Below are positions 12,001 to 20,212 of a DNA stretch of 64,000 bases, piece after piece. Numbering within the stretch: position 1 is the stretch's first letter; every line of letters starts with the position of its first letter. The translations under genes were made by a program, and so were the position numbers. Where the stretch lies: the NCBI GenBank assembly GCA_000310025.1, contig FN649729.1:5412515-5476514 (forward strand), given 5' to 3'. Source of the DNA: Ectocarpus siliculosus (taxonomy: Eukaryota; Sar; Phaeophyceae; Ectocarpales; Ectocarpaceae). The notes under the pieces were generated by a model. The model was not told the origin of the DNA and did no database searches. It saw nothing but the letters and a program-made list of their open reading frames with translations.

Positions 12001-15000
12001 CGCACTCCGCGAGACAGCAAGCGTTTCCTGACTGGATACCGGGGAACCCGTTGGAGCACACGTCTAGTCACACAGACAAGAGGGAAACGACATGCGGCAG
12101 CAGCGACAAGGAGAGCGGCAACGTGAGATGATGCACCGTGTTATGTTTGGTGAGACGCTCGCGAGCTGAATAAGATGCAAGGTACGTACTCTGCGTCATG
12201 TACGAGACGGCCTTCAGCAAGATATGGTGTGGTTCCCCCCGTCAGATGCCGAGCATATAATCGTCGGTCCGACGCAGCGTCCACTAAATCAGCCGTTACA
12301 ACGACCGATAGCAACAAGAACTCTTGCGTGGGACGAAGCTACCACGGGTGGGGATGGCACAAGCAATATCGCTAGCGCAAGACTTTCATTCACGGTGATG
12401 ACAGCGCAAGGAAGCGACAGAGTTCCTACCGGTGGGCGCAGTCGGCTCGGCAGTCGGTTCGGCAGTCGGTTCGGCAGTCGGCTCGGCAGTAGGTTCAGGA
12501 GTAGGCTCAGGCGTAGGTTCGGGCGTAGGCTCGGCAGTCGGCTCGGCAGTCGGTTCGGCAGTCGGCTCGGCAGTCGGCTCGGCAGTAGGTTCAGGAGTAG
12601 GCTCAGGCGTAGGTTCGGGCGTAGGCTCGGCAGTCGGTTCGGGAGTAGGCTCCGGAGTTGGCTCGGGAGTGGGCTCCGGCGTAGGTTCTGGAGTAGGCTC
12701 TGCAATACGCCAAGGCCACCGGCGAAGGAACAGGGGCGGAATATGCATCACCAAACAAGTGGCGGCACCGACGAGCCACGAAAACAAGGGAAATATCGTG
12801 CCCTCCCGAGCTTGCCAAGTACAATCACCGAAACATCCATGTTCCGGATTTCGCGTCCAAGACTACATAGCGACGTGGAACGAAGGTGACGAAGCGACCA
12901 CAAATACATGCAGGGATCGTGCCACGACACGAACAAGAAACAAAGAAACTGGGAACAGTTGGCGACGACAAGCAGGCACCTGTATCACTGCATGATGCTC
13001 CATGAATTGCTGCAGTACACAACGCCGTCCGAACCGACGAAAACCAACAACGTTATCAAGAGGTCTCACCTTCCAAGTAGCACGGCGCCTCGAGGGCGAC
13101 GGAGCAGAGCTCGCCGTGTTCCACGATGTCGCTCTCGCAGCAGTTCTCCGCACCGAGACCGCCGCCGAGCGCATCGCAGTCCGATCCGCCGCATCCGCCG
13201 CACTCCGCGAGACAGCACGCGTTCCCTGACTCGATACCGGGGAACCCGTTGGAGCACACGTCTGGCGGCAGGCAGAGACACAAAGCAACAAGGCGAGTTT
13301 TTTCATCATCACGAACGCGTTTGGACAATCACGACCAAGGCTCTCGGGTCTAGGGTTTTAAAGGGAGACCCCGTCAGGTGCCGAGAAAATGGTCGTGGGT
13401 CCCAAACAGGGTCCGCTGCCAGTCGCCACAACAACCAACAACCACCAGCAAGCAGCAAGCAGCAAGCAGCAAGCAGCAAGCAGACCCCCCAAAAGAGCCT
13501 ACCCCCAAGCACAAGGCTACCTCGGGTGGGGACGGCACAAGCAATACCGCCAGATGATAAATTTCATTGAAAGCAAGCAAGACTTCGACTTCAGATGACG
13601 ACGGTGCATGGAAAAAAAGCTTCCACTGATCAGGTCAGCTTTAACCAACAACGGGCACGTCTTACTTCTGATTGTTTAGTCGTCAACCATGAAATTACGC
13701 GACAGTTTTCTCACCGGTGGGCTCGGTAGGCTCGGGCGTAGGCTCTGGAGTAGGCTCCGGAGTCGGCTCAGCGGTAGGCTCTGCAGTAGGTTCGGCAGTA
13801 GGTTCCGCAGTAGGTTCCGCAGTAGGCTCGGGCGTAGGTTCCGGAGTTGGCTCGGGCGTAGGCTCGGGCGTAGGCTCTGGAGTAGGCTCCGGAGTCGGCT
13901 CAGCGGTAGGCTCTGCAGTAGGTTCGGCAGTAGGTTCCGCAGTTGGCTCGGGCGTAGGTTCCGCAGTTGGCTCGGGCGTAGGCTCGGGCGTAGGCTCTGG
14001 AGTCGGCTCAGGGGTAGGCTCTGCAGTAGGTTCCGCAGTTGGCTCGGGCGTAGGTTCCGGAGTTGGCTCGGGCGTAGGCTCGGGAGTGGGCTCAGGAGTG
14101 GGCTCTGGGGTAGGCAAGGCGACCAGCGAAGGCGCAGGGGCGTATCACGACACGAGTGGCAGCACCGACGAACCACGGAAGTCAGTAAAATATTGTGCGC
14201 TGGCGGGCGTACACAAGTGTTATCTAAATCAATGGTCGGATTTCGCGTGGACGACTCTATTTGCGACGTGGTAGCAAGTTGGCCGAGCGATAGGGGAATG
14301 ATGCGAGACACCCACCCACAAACAAAAAACTACGAAGTTGGTGACGAAAAAACGCCCCAGTGCCGCAGGGTGAGAAACTTCATTACAACGCCGTCGGAAA
14401 CGACAAAACACCAACAACCCCGTTAATCTCACCCTCGACGTAGCACGGTGCCTCGCGCGCGATGGAGCAGAGCTCGCCGTGTTCCACGATGTGGCTCTCG
14501 CAGCAGTTGTCCGCGCCGAGACCGCCGCCGAGCGCATCGCAGTCCGATCCTCCGCATCCGCCGCACTCCGCGAGACAGCAAGCGTTTCCTGACTGGATGC
14601 CGGGGAACCCGTTGGAGCACACGACTAGTCATAGAGACACGGGGAAACGACATGCGGCGGCAGTACCAGAGGGCGGAAAGGTGAGGCGATGCATCCTGTC
14701 AGGTGGTTTACACGCTCAAGAGCTAATACGCAACGTACTTAGCGTCGTGTACGAGACGGCCTTCACCAACATGTGGTTGGAGCACCCATCAGATGCCCCA
14801 GTATTTTGTCTGCCCGAAGCCGGCCGGCTGCAATCTGCCCACCACGAATACCGCCAGCAACAAGAGTTCTCGAGAGAGACTACCACCGCCCACGAAGCTA
14901 ACACGGGTGGGGAAGGCACAAGCGAAATTGGGAGCGGAAAACTGCTGCTGACGAGGACGACGACGCCAGGGAGAGCCCATTCCACTGATCAGGTCAGCCC

Positions 15001-18000
15001 TTACAACATAGCACGCAAGTCTGACGTCTTATTTTGTTGAGTCATGTGCCACTTAATCACGCGACAGATTTCTCACCGGTGGGGTCTGCAGTAGGCTCGG
15101 GAGTAGGCTCTGGAGTAGGCTCTGGGGTTGGCTCTGGCGTAGGCTCTGGCGTAGGCTCTGGAGTTGACCCTATAGTTGACCCGGCGATCAAAAAGTAGTC
15201 ATTAGGATAAGGCACGGAAAACAGCGATACATTGTGCGCTGGCTGGCTCACACAGTGGTAATTCATAAAACAATATGTACGGTAGTTATTCAATGCTCGG
15301 AGTTGGCGTCAACGCCTAGAGACGAGAGCGGCTGCAGAAGGAAGACCAAGCCTTACGGACCGGCGTTCGTGCCACGACAGGCAGGTACAGGACGGCAAAC
15401 AACAACAACGTCGTCAGGGGACGGAAGAGAAACGTTGCTACAAGTATCCAAGGCTCACCGCCAATGACGCAAGGGGCCGATCCAACGTCGTCGCACATCT
15501 GGCCGTTGTCGACGATGGTGTCCGCACAGCATTCAACCTCGAGCTCTGGCCCAGTCTCGCACTCGCACTCGCACTACAAGTTAGAGTTGAGATGCGGAGG
15601 GGGGGGGGGTGGGTAGCTTTTGGCGCCTGCGAGAGGAAAATCAAGAATCGCATCTTCTTGAGACACCATGGTACACATTTAACCTCTCGGGGGGTCCTCT
15701 CTGGCACAACATCCTTACGATGTTTGTATGTATGGCAACTTGTTTTCCCGTCGAAATCGATCGCAATAACGCGGTCTCGTTTGACTTCGCTTGATAACCA
15801 CTGCTCCCCTCTAACGACATGGAATCGTGATCGTTTTTTTCACTGACGATCTTGGTGCATCAAACCTCTGCCCCTTTGTTAAATTCTCTGCATGGGCACG
15901 GCTTGCCCTCGTCCATGCACCCTCGTCTTCCCCTTTCGTCAAGCCAAGGTTCCGCACGCTTTCAGTTCCCATCACCTCTGACCCGGAGTCTGAGGAGCTA
16001 CTAGAGCGGAGCGCACGCCGCGTGTTGCAGTCGCAGTACTCCTCGTAATCGTCATCTGAGTCGTTGGAGTAGTCGTGCTCGTAGGTGAGGCGGCGACGGC
16101 GCCTTCGGGTCCCGCAGATGGTGTCATTGTCTGACGAGTCCCGCCCGCCAAGGCGGCGCCTGTCGCACCCGGTAGAGCAGCTTCCGCACTCGGAGGGGCA
16201 GCAAGCCTTGCCGTCGGAGGACTCGACGCCTGTAACGCCGTTGCTGCACATGCTTCCTCCTGCACATCGTTAGACGCATGGAACGGAGCGGTCGCAGCAC
16301 ACCGTCGCGGGGGGGCGTACTCTTTATGTTTTGCATGCCTTAGCGGCAAGACCGTTGACCACACGTCCTCGAGAGGACAGAGCATTGTCCATCTCTCATG
16401 CCCCAGGACACAGCTAAGCAGGAAGGAACGTATGTGTGTGGGGGGGGATGGAGCTCCTTGAGAAAAACAGTATTCTTGCAAGCCAAAGCGGGCGGCTGCC
16501 GGGCACGTACCGTCGTTGGAGTTGGAGTCGTCGCTCGAGCCACTGTCCCCGCCATGGTTCCAGGTCAGACGACGACTAGCGTCAGCATCGTTACCTGTAG
16601 GACCGTCCAGCTGTACGCTCTTGATCCAGTTGGCAGGTGAGAGATGACGTCGGAGTTTTTCGCGAAAGGTCTCTGGGGTGCCAGCGGCCTGAGCAAGAAT
16701 AGAGAACAATGCACGCCGGGAAAGACAGGATGGGGAAGACCGCGGTGCGTGCACACCAAAGGATTCAGTGTTAGAGAAAAGTTGACATGACGGGTACATT
16801 GTACATGGAAACGCGCTGTCATTCTCCAGGTTTGCCCTTATTTGGAGGAAACCACGCGTACGTGCATGTAACTGGCAGACATCGGCAGAGCGGTATCCGA
16901 CAACACTGACGACGAGGACGTTGCGATAACCACCAGGTAGACAAGGGCCCCGCCGGGAATCTCGTTTAAAAAAACAAAATGAAAAATACCGCTGGTGAAA
17001 CGCCTTCAATGAGGTCCATTCTTGATCGACCAAACTACAGTATAATATGGATACGCACTTATTTATGCTCTATTTCTCTTACTACACACGCTCAACGTGG
17101 AACAATGGGTCAGGTGCAGGACAGAAAGAAAGCCGGTACGTAAGACGTGAGCAGGCCGCAACGCGGACTTCATCGAAACGTTCGTGAAACATTCTGCATG
17201 CCCAGAAATAAATATAGGTGGACAGAAGAAATAACGACAAAATCGATCATATATATACAAATATATTATAATAGCACCAAATCTAACAATGCATAAAATT
17301 ATTGAGTGACACACAATGAATTTGCACTTTCATTGTCGATGAGTTTTTTTTTTGTCCCTGACGGGCGACGACCTTGTCTAGTATCGTTGCGTCCGGGCGT
17401 CAGAGGCGGGTATCAAAACGGCCCCCGCTTCTTGTCCGTTGTTTTGGTTCGGATGAACGCCGTACATAACAACACGTGCGTGATGCACTATAAGTCCAAG
17501 TAGAGTATGCATATTTCATCCACGAGCGCGTTCAAATGCTCCGTACGGTGCATGTGATGAGTTGCTCCTAAATCACGAAAAAAAAGGAAGGTTTGTTCGT
17601 CGAAGCATGTGATGAGTTGCTCCTAAATCACGAAAAAAAGTAGTTCAAGTTGTACACAGGCCACGTTGTGGTTTCGCCCCGCTCAAGCAAAAGCGTGAGA
17701 CAAAATTGTCCGCTCAGGGAATCTGCAGGGAAAGGAAGATGTGAGGTTACCCGAGATTTACACCTTATTTCCTTAGACGAGGCCCGTCCTGCCGCAAATG
17801 TAGCGCACTACACTGCGTTCGTTCGCGGATCTTACTCCCTATCACACGATCATCACGGCACGGTTTACTGACCGACTGGAATCCAACCGTTCAGCCCTTG
17901 ATTCAACTGCAATACTTATCACATTTATTCACTCGGAAAAACTTTCCCGCATCCAGTGCTCCTACTACGGAGGAACAATCTAGGGTGAAAATCCGTTGGA

Positions 18001-18484
18001 ACTTGGAAACGACCACATCCGACCCACCGCCTTGGGTGTGGGACAGAATTTAATGTCGGAGTTATGTATTCGCAATTCGCAAACGATTCTACAGCAGCAG
18101 GAGTAGAGTAGTATCCGTGAGGTGCGCGGGACAACGGTGGTTATCCCGAACCGATGTCGTTCCAGCGCAATCTGTAGAGAGGAGAAAAAAACAGGTGTGT
18201 ATGTAGTGTTGTCCAGGATTTTTCAGAACTACTTGCTGACGGGCTACCCTGTGTTCATACATACAGTAAATCCTCCCGGCAGACTGAAGATACAACCGGT
18301 CGAATGTACGAATCTGCTGTGCGCCTACAAACCGTGCTGCCCTCCCTTCCACCAAACATCATACCTGCTCGTTCGCATCTCGGGCAGCAGCAGCAGACTG
18401 CGAGGCGTTGGCATCATTCTTCCCGAGGACGAATGGCGCTACAACCCCCAGCAGCAAGAGGCTACTTGCTTTATGGCGCACCAT
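1..18484 (-). CDS. Gene A: giant modular secreted Cys-rich/Pro-Thr-rich protein (3' end beyond window)
   Basis: A single minus-strand gene of 4 N-terminal exons followed by alternating linker (L1-L14) and Cys-rich (C1-C14) exons, read from 18,484 down to the window edge. Every exon has GT..AG borders. The first exons join in phase 0, 1, 0 and all later junctions are phase 1, so the 5,716 coding nt in the window stay in one frame (about 1,905 residues). The product begins with a signal peptide and has no internal membrane helix, so it is probably secreted; an extracellular-matrix or wall role is inference. The ten-Cys domain resembles CC..C..CGG..C repeats that I recall from uncharacterised stramenopile secreted proteins; no function is known to me. 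Introns (about 0.2-1.7 kb) contain no other gene. Modules repeat about every 0.9-1.7 kb. The 3' end is not in the window. Confidence 0.85.
491..682 (-). CDS. Gene A linker L14 (APVAEPT type)
   Basis: 64 codons: [40 protein letters not shown] units, ending TATG at donor CCG|GTGAGA. Confidence 0.87.
999..1190 (-). CDS. Gene A Cys-rich module C13
   Basis: 192 nt, phase 1-1, ten cysteines. Variants: [34 protein letters not shown]; donor ACG|GTAAGG. Confidence 0.87.
1609..1803 (-). CDS. Gene A linker L13 (APVAEPT type)
   Basis: 65 codons: [19 protein letters not shown] units with one APVREPT, ending APAG at donor CCG|GTGAGA. Confidence 0.88.
2098..2289 (-). CDS. Gene A Cys-rich module C12
   Basis: 192 nt, phase 1-1, ten cysteines. 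[32 protein letters not shown] at donor ACG|GTAAGA. Close twin of C9, flanking introns included. Confidence 0.88.
2760..2870 (-). CDS. Gene A linker L12 (APVAEPT type)
   Basis: 37 codons. Unusual start [12 protein letters not shown] (acceptor GGCAG|ACGT), then [21 protein letters not shown], ending APTG at CCG|GTGAGA. Confidence 0.83.
3779..3982 (-). CDS. Gene A Cys-rich module C11, divergent
   Basis: 204 nt, phase 1-1, still ten cysteines but with 14 rather than 12 residues before CC and 12 rather than 11 before the second CC. Starts [20 protein letters not shown] and has [12 protein letters not shown] where other copies have Gly-rich loops; ends PCVLAG at donor CCG|GTACGT. ESSDG and the x14 spacing match exon 3, suggesting an older lineage. 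The flanking introns lack the shared module sequence. Confidence 0.82.
4372..4482 (-). CDS. Gene A linker L11 (APVAEPT type)
   Basis: 37 codons: [19 protein letters not shown] units, ending APTG. Confidence 0.87.
4794..4985 (-). CDS. Gene A Cys-rich module C10
   Basis: 192 nt, phase 1-1, ten cysteines. Variants: GIQSDNACC and a Pro in HGEPC; ends PCYIDG at donor ATG|GTGAGA. Confidence 0.88.
5372..5503 (-). CDS. Gene A linker L10 (APVAEPT type)
   Basis: 44 codons: [33 protein letters not shown] units, ending APTG. Confidence 0.88.
5795..5986 (-). CDS. Gene A Cys-rich module C9
   Basis: 192 nt, phase 1-1, ten cysteines. [41 protein letters not shown]. The exon and flanking introns are close copies of the C12 module, so this is a recent duplication. 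Confidence 0.88.
6486..6617 (-). CDS. Gene A linker L9 (APVAEPT type)
   Basis: 44 codons: [12 protein letters not shown] then uniform APVAEPT units, ending APTG. Confidence 0.88.
6895..7086 (-). CDS. Gene A Cys-rich module C8
   Basis: 192 nt, phase 1-1, ten cysteines. Acceptor GGCAG|AGACG gives [17 protein letters not shown]; ends PCYIDG. Confidence 0.88.
7267..7461 (-). CDS. Gene A linker L8 (APVAEPT type)
   Basis: 65 codons of APVAEPT units with single APVVEPT and APVREPT variants, ending APTG at donor CCG|GTAAGA. Confidence 0.88.
7779..7970 (-). CDS. Gene A Cys-rich module C7
   Basis: 192 nt, phase 1-1; a typical copy: [43 protein letters not shown]. Confidence 0.9.
8367..8477 (-). CDS. 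Gene A linker L7 (APVAEPT type)
   Basis: 37 codons: [12 protein letters not shown], then [14 protein letters not shown] units and APTG at donor CCG|GTGAGA. Confidence 0.87.
8713..8904 (-). CDS. Gene A Cys-rich module C6
   Basis: 192 nt, phase 1-1, ten cysteines. Variants: [34 protein letters not shown], ending PCVVDG. Confidence 0.88.
9341..9472 (-). CDS. Gene A linker L6, hybrid type
   Basis: 44 codons. Starts [12 protein letters not shown] like the C-terminal-side linkers, then switches to TPEP/TAEP repeats like the N-terminal-side ones, ending TAPTG. This is the transition between the two linker classes. Confidence 0.87.
9745..9936 (-). CDS. Gene A Cys-rich module C5
   Basis: 192 nt, phase 1-1, ten cysteines. 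First codon changed (acceptor GGCAG|GTATG gives GMCSN); contains [11 protein letters not shown] and ends PCYIDG. Confidence 0.87.
10382..10591 (-). CDS. Gene A linker L5 (TPEP/TAEP type)
   Basis: 70 codons of EPTP/EPTA ending TEPTG. Acceptor CTGCAG|AGCC. The older linker start (SAPAPS type, about 10,601-10,640) is still visible upstream but is out of frame and therefore intronic. Confidence 0.83.
10958..11149 (-). CDS. Gene A Cys-rich module C4
   Basis: 192 nt, phase 1-1, ten cysteines. Starts [16 protein letters not shown], with [11 protein letters not shown] and ending PCYIDG. Confidence 0.88.
11369..11554 (-). CDS. Gene A linker L4 (TPEP/TAEP type)
   Basis: 62 codons beginning [10 protein letters not shown] and ending TEPTG; acceptor CCCCAG|AGCC, donor CCG|GTGAGA. 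Confidence 0.85.
11872..12063 (-). CDS. Gene A Cys-rich module C3
   Basis: 192 nt, phase 1-1, ten cysteines. Contains [11 protein letters not shown] and VERGELC, and ends PCYLEG. Acceptor ACTAG|ACG. Confidence 0.88.
12430..12699 (-). CDS. Gene A linker L3 (TPEP/TAEP type)
   Basis: 90 codons of EPTP/EPTA repeats ending TAPTG; donor CCG|GTAGGA. Acceptor TTGCAG|AGCC. The intron side keeps a relic of the older linker start (ATATTCCGCCCC, about 12,710-12,748). Confidence 0.85.
13070..13261 (-). CDS. Gene A Cys-rich module C2
   Basis: 192 nt, phase 1-1, ten-Cys pattern intact. Starts [16 protein letters not shown], contains [11 protein letters not shown] and ends PCYLEG at donor AAG|GTGAGA. Confidence 0.88.
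13715..14104 (-). CDS. Gene A linker L2, longest linker
   Basis: 130 codons of TPEP/TAEP units, ending TEPTG. The DNA shows a higher-order repeat of about 120-140 bp in three copies, implying local expansion by slippage or unequal exchange. A relic of an older linker 5' end remains just outside the acceptor (about 14,115-14,150). Confidence 0.85.
14433..14624 (-). CDS. Gene A Cys-rich module C1
   Basis: 192 nt, phase 1-1, ten cysteines in the pattern C-x12-CC-x3-C-x2-C-x4-C-x11-CC-x10-C-x7-C. Variant features: [11 protein letters not shown], a His in [13 protein letters not shown], and the ending PCYVEG. The acceptor is TAG rather than CAG. Confidence 0.85.
15077..15169 (-). CDS. Gene A linker L1 (TPEP type)
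   Basis: 31 codons, phase 1-1, repeats of TPEP ending ADPTG at the donor CCG|GTGAGA. The acceptor TATAG|GGTC is the least certain of the linker acceptors. Confidence 0.65.
15459..15573 (-). CDS. Gene A exon 4: second half of split Cys domain
   Basis: 115 nt, phase 0 in and phase 1 out (acceptor TTGTAG, donor GCG|GTGAGC). Encodes CECECE, then [14 protein letters not shown] and SAPCVIG. This aligns with the [14 protein letters not shown] tail of the Cys exons. The matching gene B exon is 25,423-25,528. Confidence 0.8.
15976..16259 (-). CDS. Gene A exon 3: first half of split Cys domain with short acidic insert
   Basis: 284 nt, phase 1 in and phase 0 out. It opens with [18 protein letters not shown], matching the start of the Cys exons, continues through CPSEC-x2-C, then has an arginine run and an Asp/Ser/Tyr-rich insert ending YEEYCDC and a serine run. 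The donor is GAG|GTGATG. The second half of the domain lies in exon 4. The paralogous exon in gene B is 5.6 times longer because of SSKD repeats at the same place. Confidence 0.8.
16306..16360. mobile_element. Second copy of the 54-bp element, in gene A intron 2
   Basis: GGGGGGGCGTACTC, then TTTTGCATGCCTTAGCGG and AGACCGTTGACCACA, matching the element at 57.46 kb. No clear target duplication. Confidence 0.6.
16511..16688 (-). CDS. Gene A exon 2: conserved N-terminal segment
   Basis: 178 nt, phase 0 in and phase 1 out, acceptor CTCAG|GCC and donor ACG|GTACGT. Encodes a basic/amphipathic segment with the motif HLSPANW, then [11 protein letters not shown] and a Ser/Asp/Asn-rich tail. The gene B exon at 30,845-31,121 shares [16 protein letters not shown] and DADxxRRLxWN. 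I do not recognise the domain. Confidence 0.8.
17551..17639 (+). repeat. Direct repeat pair, 34 bp, in gene A intron 1
   Basis: CATGTGATGAGTTGCTCCTA followed by AATCACGAAAAAAA occurs at 17,551 and at 17,606, a period of 55 bp with no mismatch. Confidence 0.9.
18365..18484 (-). CDS. Gene A exon 1: signal peptide
   Basis: Forty codons from ATG at 18,484 to the donor CAG|GTATGA. The product has a basic start (MVRHK), a hydrophobic core ([15 protein letters not shown]) and then an Ala/Asn-rich stretch ending DANEQ: a classical secretory signal. The paralogue at 33,287 has the same [13 protein letters not shown] core, which supports this start. A splice-acceptor-like CAG ends 6 nt upstream of the ATG in both paralogues. 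Ends in phase 0. Confidence 0.85.
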
Positions 18485-20172
18485 GGCCTTCTGCGATACA
18501 AATCCAAACACAAACGGAACGGGGTTGTTCAGATTCCATGGATAAAAGTGGCGAACGCACGAGGTCACTCGCACCGTTCTATATGTATGTCTGCCCGTTG
18601 TCCTGAGATGGGTAGGCTCAAGGGTCTCTGTCCAACCAACAACCAATTACACTTCCAACTACTGTCAAAAAAGTACCATATTTTCGAAAACTTGCGAACA
18701 GAAGGTTGGAACACTTGACGAGAGAGTACGGTCATCTGTCCACGAAAATATGGAACAGAATAAAATAATTTTTCACCAATTTTTTTCGCATTCAACACAT
18801 CAGTTTGTTCAACTCGTGGTAAAATATCGGTCCACAGCGCTCGAAATCAATACACCGGTCGGACTCGACCACAGACGCATGCCGCAAGCGCGTGTAGCGT
18901 TTGACAGGACCAATAATACAAGGGGCGACACCTATACATGCATGCATGTAGGATTGCGTGGGCACTTTTGAATCCAGACTTTTTTCGCTGGTGGATCCTG
19001 TGCTGCTCTGTGCTCAATCAACCAACATTTTATTGTGGTGGCCTAGAGAGAGCATTCGTCCTAACACCCCTTCGAGTGGGCCGGTCTCGTCCATCCACTA
19101 CTGCACTCCTACAGAAAGTCTACACTCAGTTGCGTTCATTCCACATGGGGATACCAACTCCGTCATAAGACGATCTATGCCGCAGGCTCGGGAACATGTC
19201 AGATGGGAGAGTACGAACAGCATACAAACCGCGTTCTTCCTCTCACAAAACACAAAACCCGAGGTTCATCAACCATCAAGGTCTATAGTCTAGACTACAG
19301 ATCGATGTGGCTAGAGTTGAGTATGCACCCTCGCCCTGGTGTGTGCTCTTCTGAACGCCAAGTGTGTGGAGTTCTGGCATGACCGCGCAACTCTGCAGCA
19401 AAGCAAACCTCGGACAGATCGATGCTTGCTTGTTTGTATGCAGCATGGCTGCATGCTCCGACGACGACGGAGCGGGTTTGAAAAACAGCAAGTGACGAGC
19501 ACAGAAAATAACTCGAGAGAACACAAAAAGGATCTGCTGTCTGAAGCTTGCCTGTAGTACACCGGGCGGCTTGCCAAAGCGCAGCCTCGGGGGTGTGACG
19601 GGTGTGGTCGATGAAAATGGTGTGAGAGCGGATCACCTGCGGGCGGAAGAGAGGGAGCTACAGACGGAATGAAGAGGTGGGCTCGTCCGCAGCTGACCAG
19701 CTGTGCGTGGCGGATGTGAGAGCCAAGGTCGGATGACAGAACGAGCGGTGTACAACGGCGTCTCATCGGAGAACCCCGGCGACAAGCTGCGCGATCCTAT
19801 CTTTCTCCGCACGGAATTTCGAGCGTTGTTGTTTGTTGTTTTTCTTCGCATTAAACTCGTGTCAGTTGCTAATCCCAAAATCTAGCAAAGACTCGGCCCG
19901 TGGTCACAAAAATGCTAAAGCCATCAGAAGATCTAAAGAACACGCACACTATTAGCAAGAAAAGGGTACACAAGCCCGAGGAGGTACACCTACAATCCCT
20001 GCAGCACGTTTGCGTGCTCACAACTGAACTACACGCCCACACACTACAATTCGACTACAGCAGGCGGCATCACCCTCCTTGTCCCGCACTTCACCTGGAT
20101 CTTTTCGAAAAATCATGTTGTTTCGGATCCGTTGGAAATCTGCCCTAGGAAACCAACGTCTCTTCTCATTTC

Positions 20173-20212
20173 ATCCCGAACATATCATCCCGAACATCAT
20201 CCCGAACATATC
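20173..20212 (+). repeat. Short tandem repeat ATCCCGAACAT
   Basis: Three units of ATCCCGAACAT with 0-4 bp spacers, in the duplicated region upstream of gene A. Confidence 0.75.

Noticed and set aside
355-15000. Plus-strand ORFs rich in Val-Gly-Ser-Ala-Thr-Gly or Gly-Ser-Gly-Val
   Set aside because: They are antisense readings of the EPTAPVA and EPTPEPTA linkers. Phase-consistent splice sites, cysteine conservation and signal peptides are all on the minus strand.
1-15200. CRISPR-like regular repetition
   Set aside because: Units are about 1 kb coding modules with introns, not short repeats with unique spacers; the host is eukaryotic.
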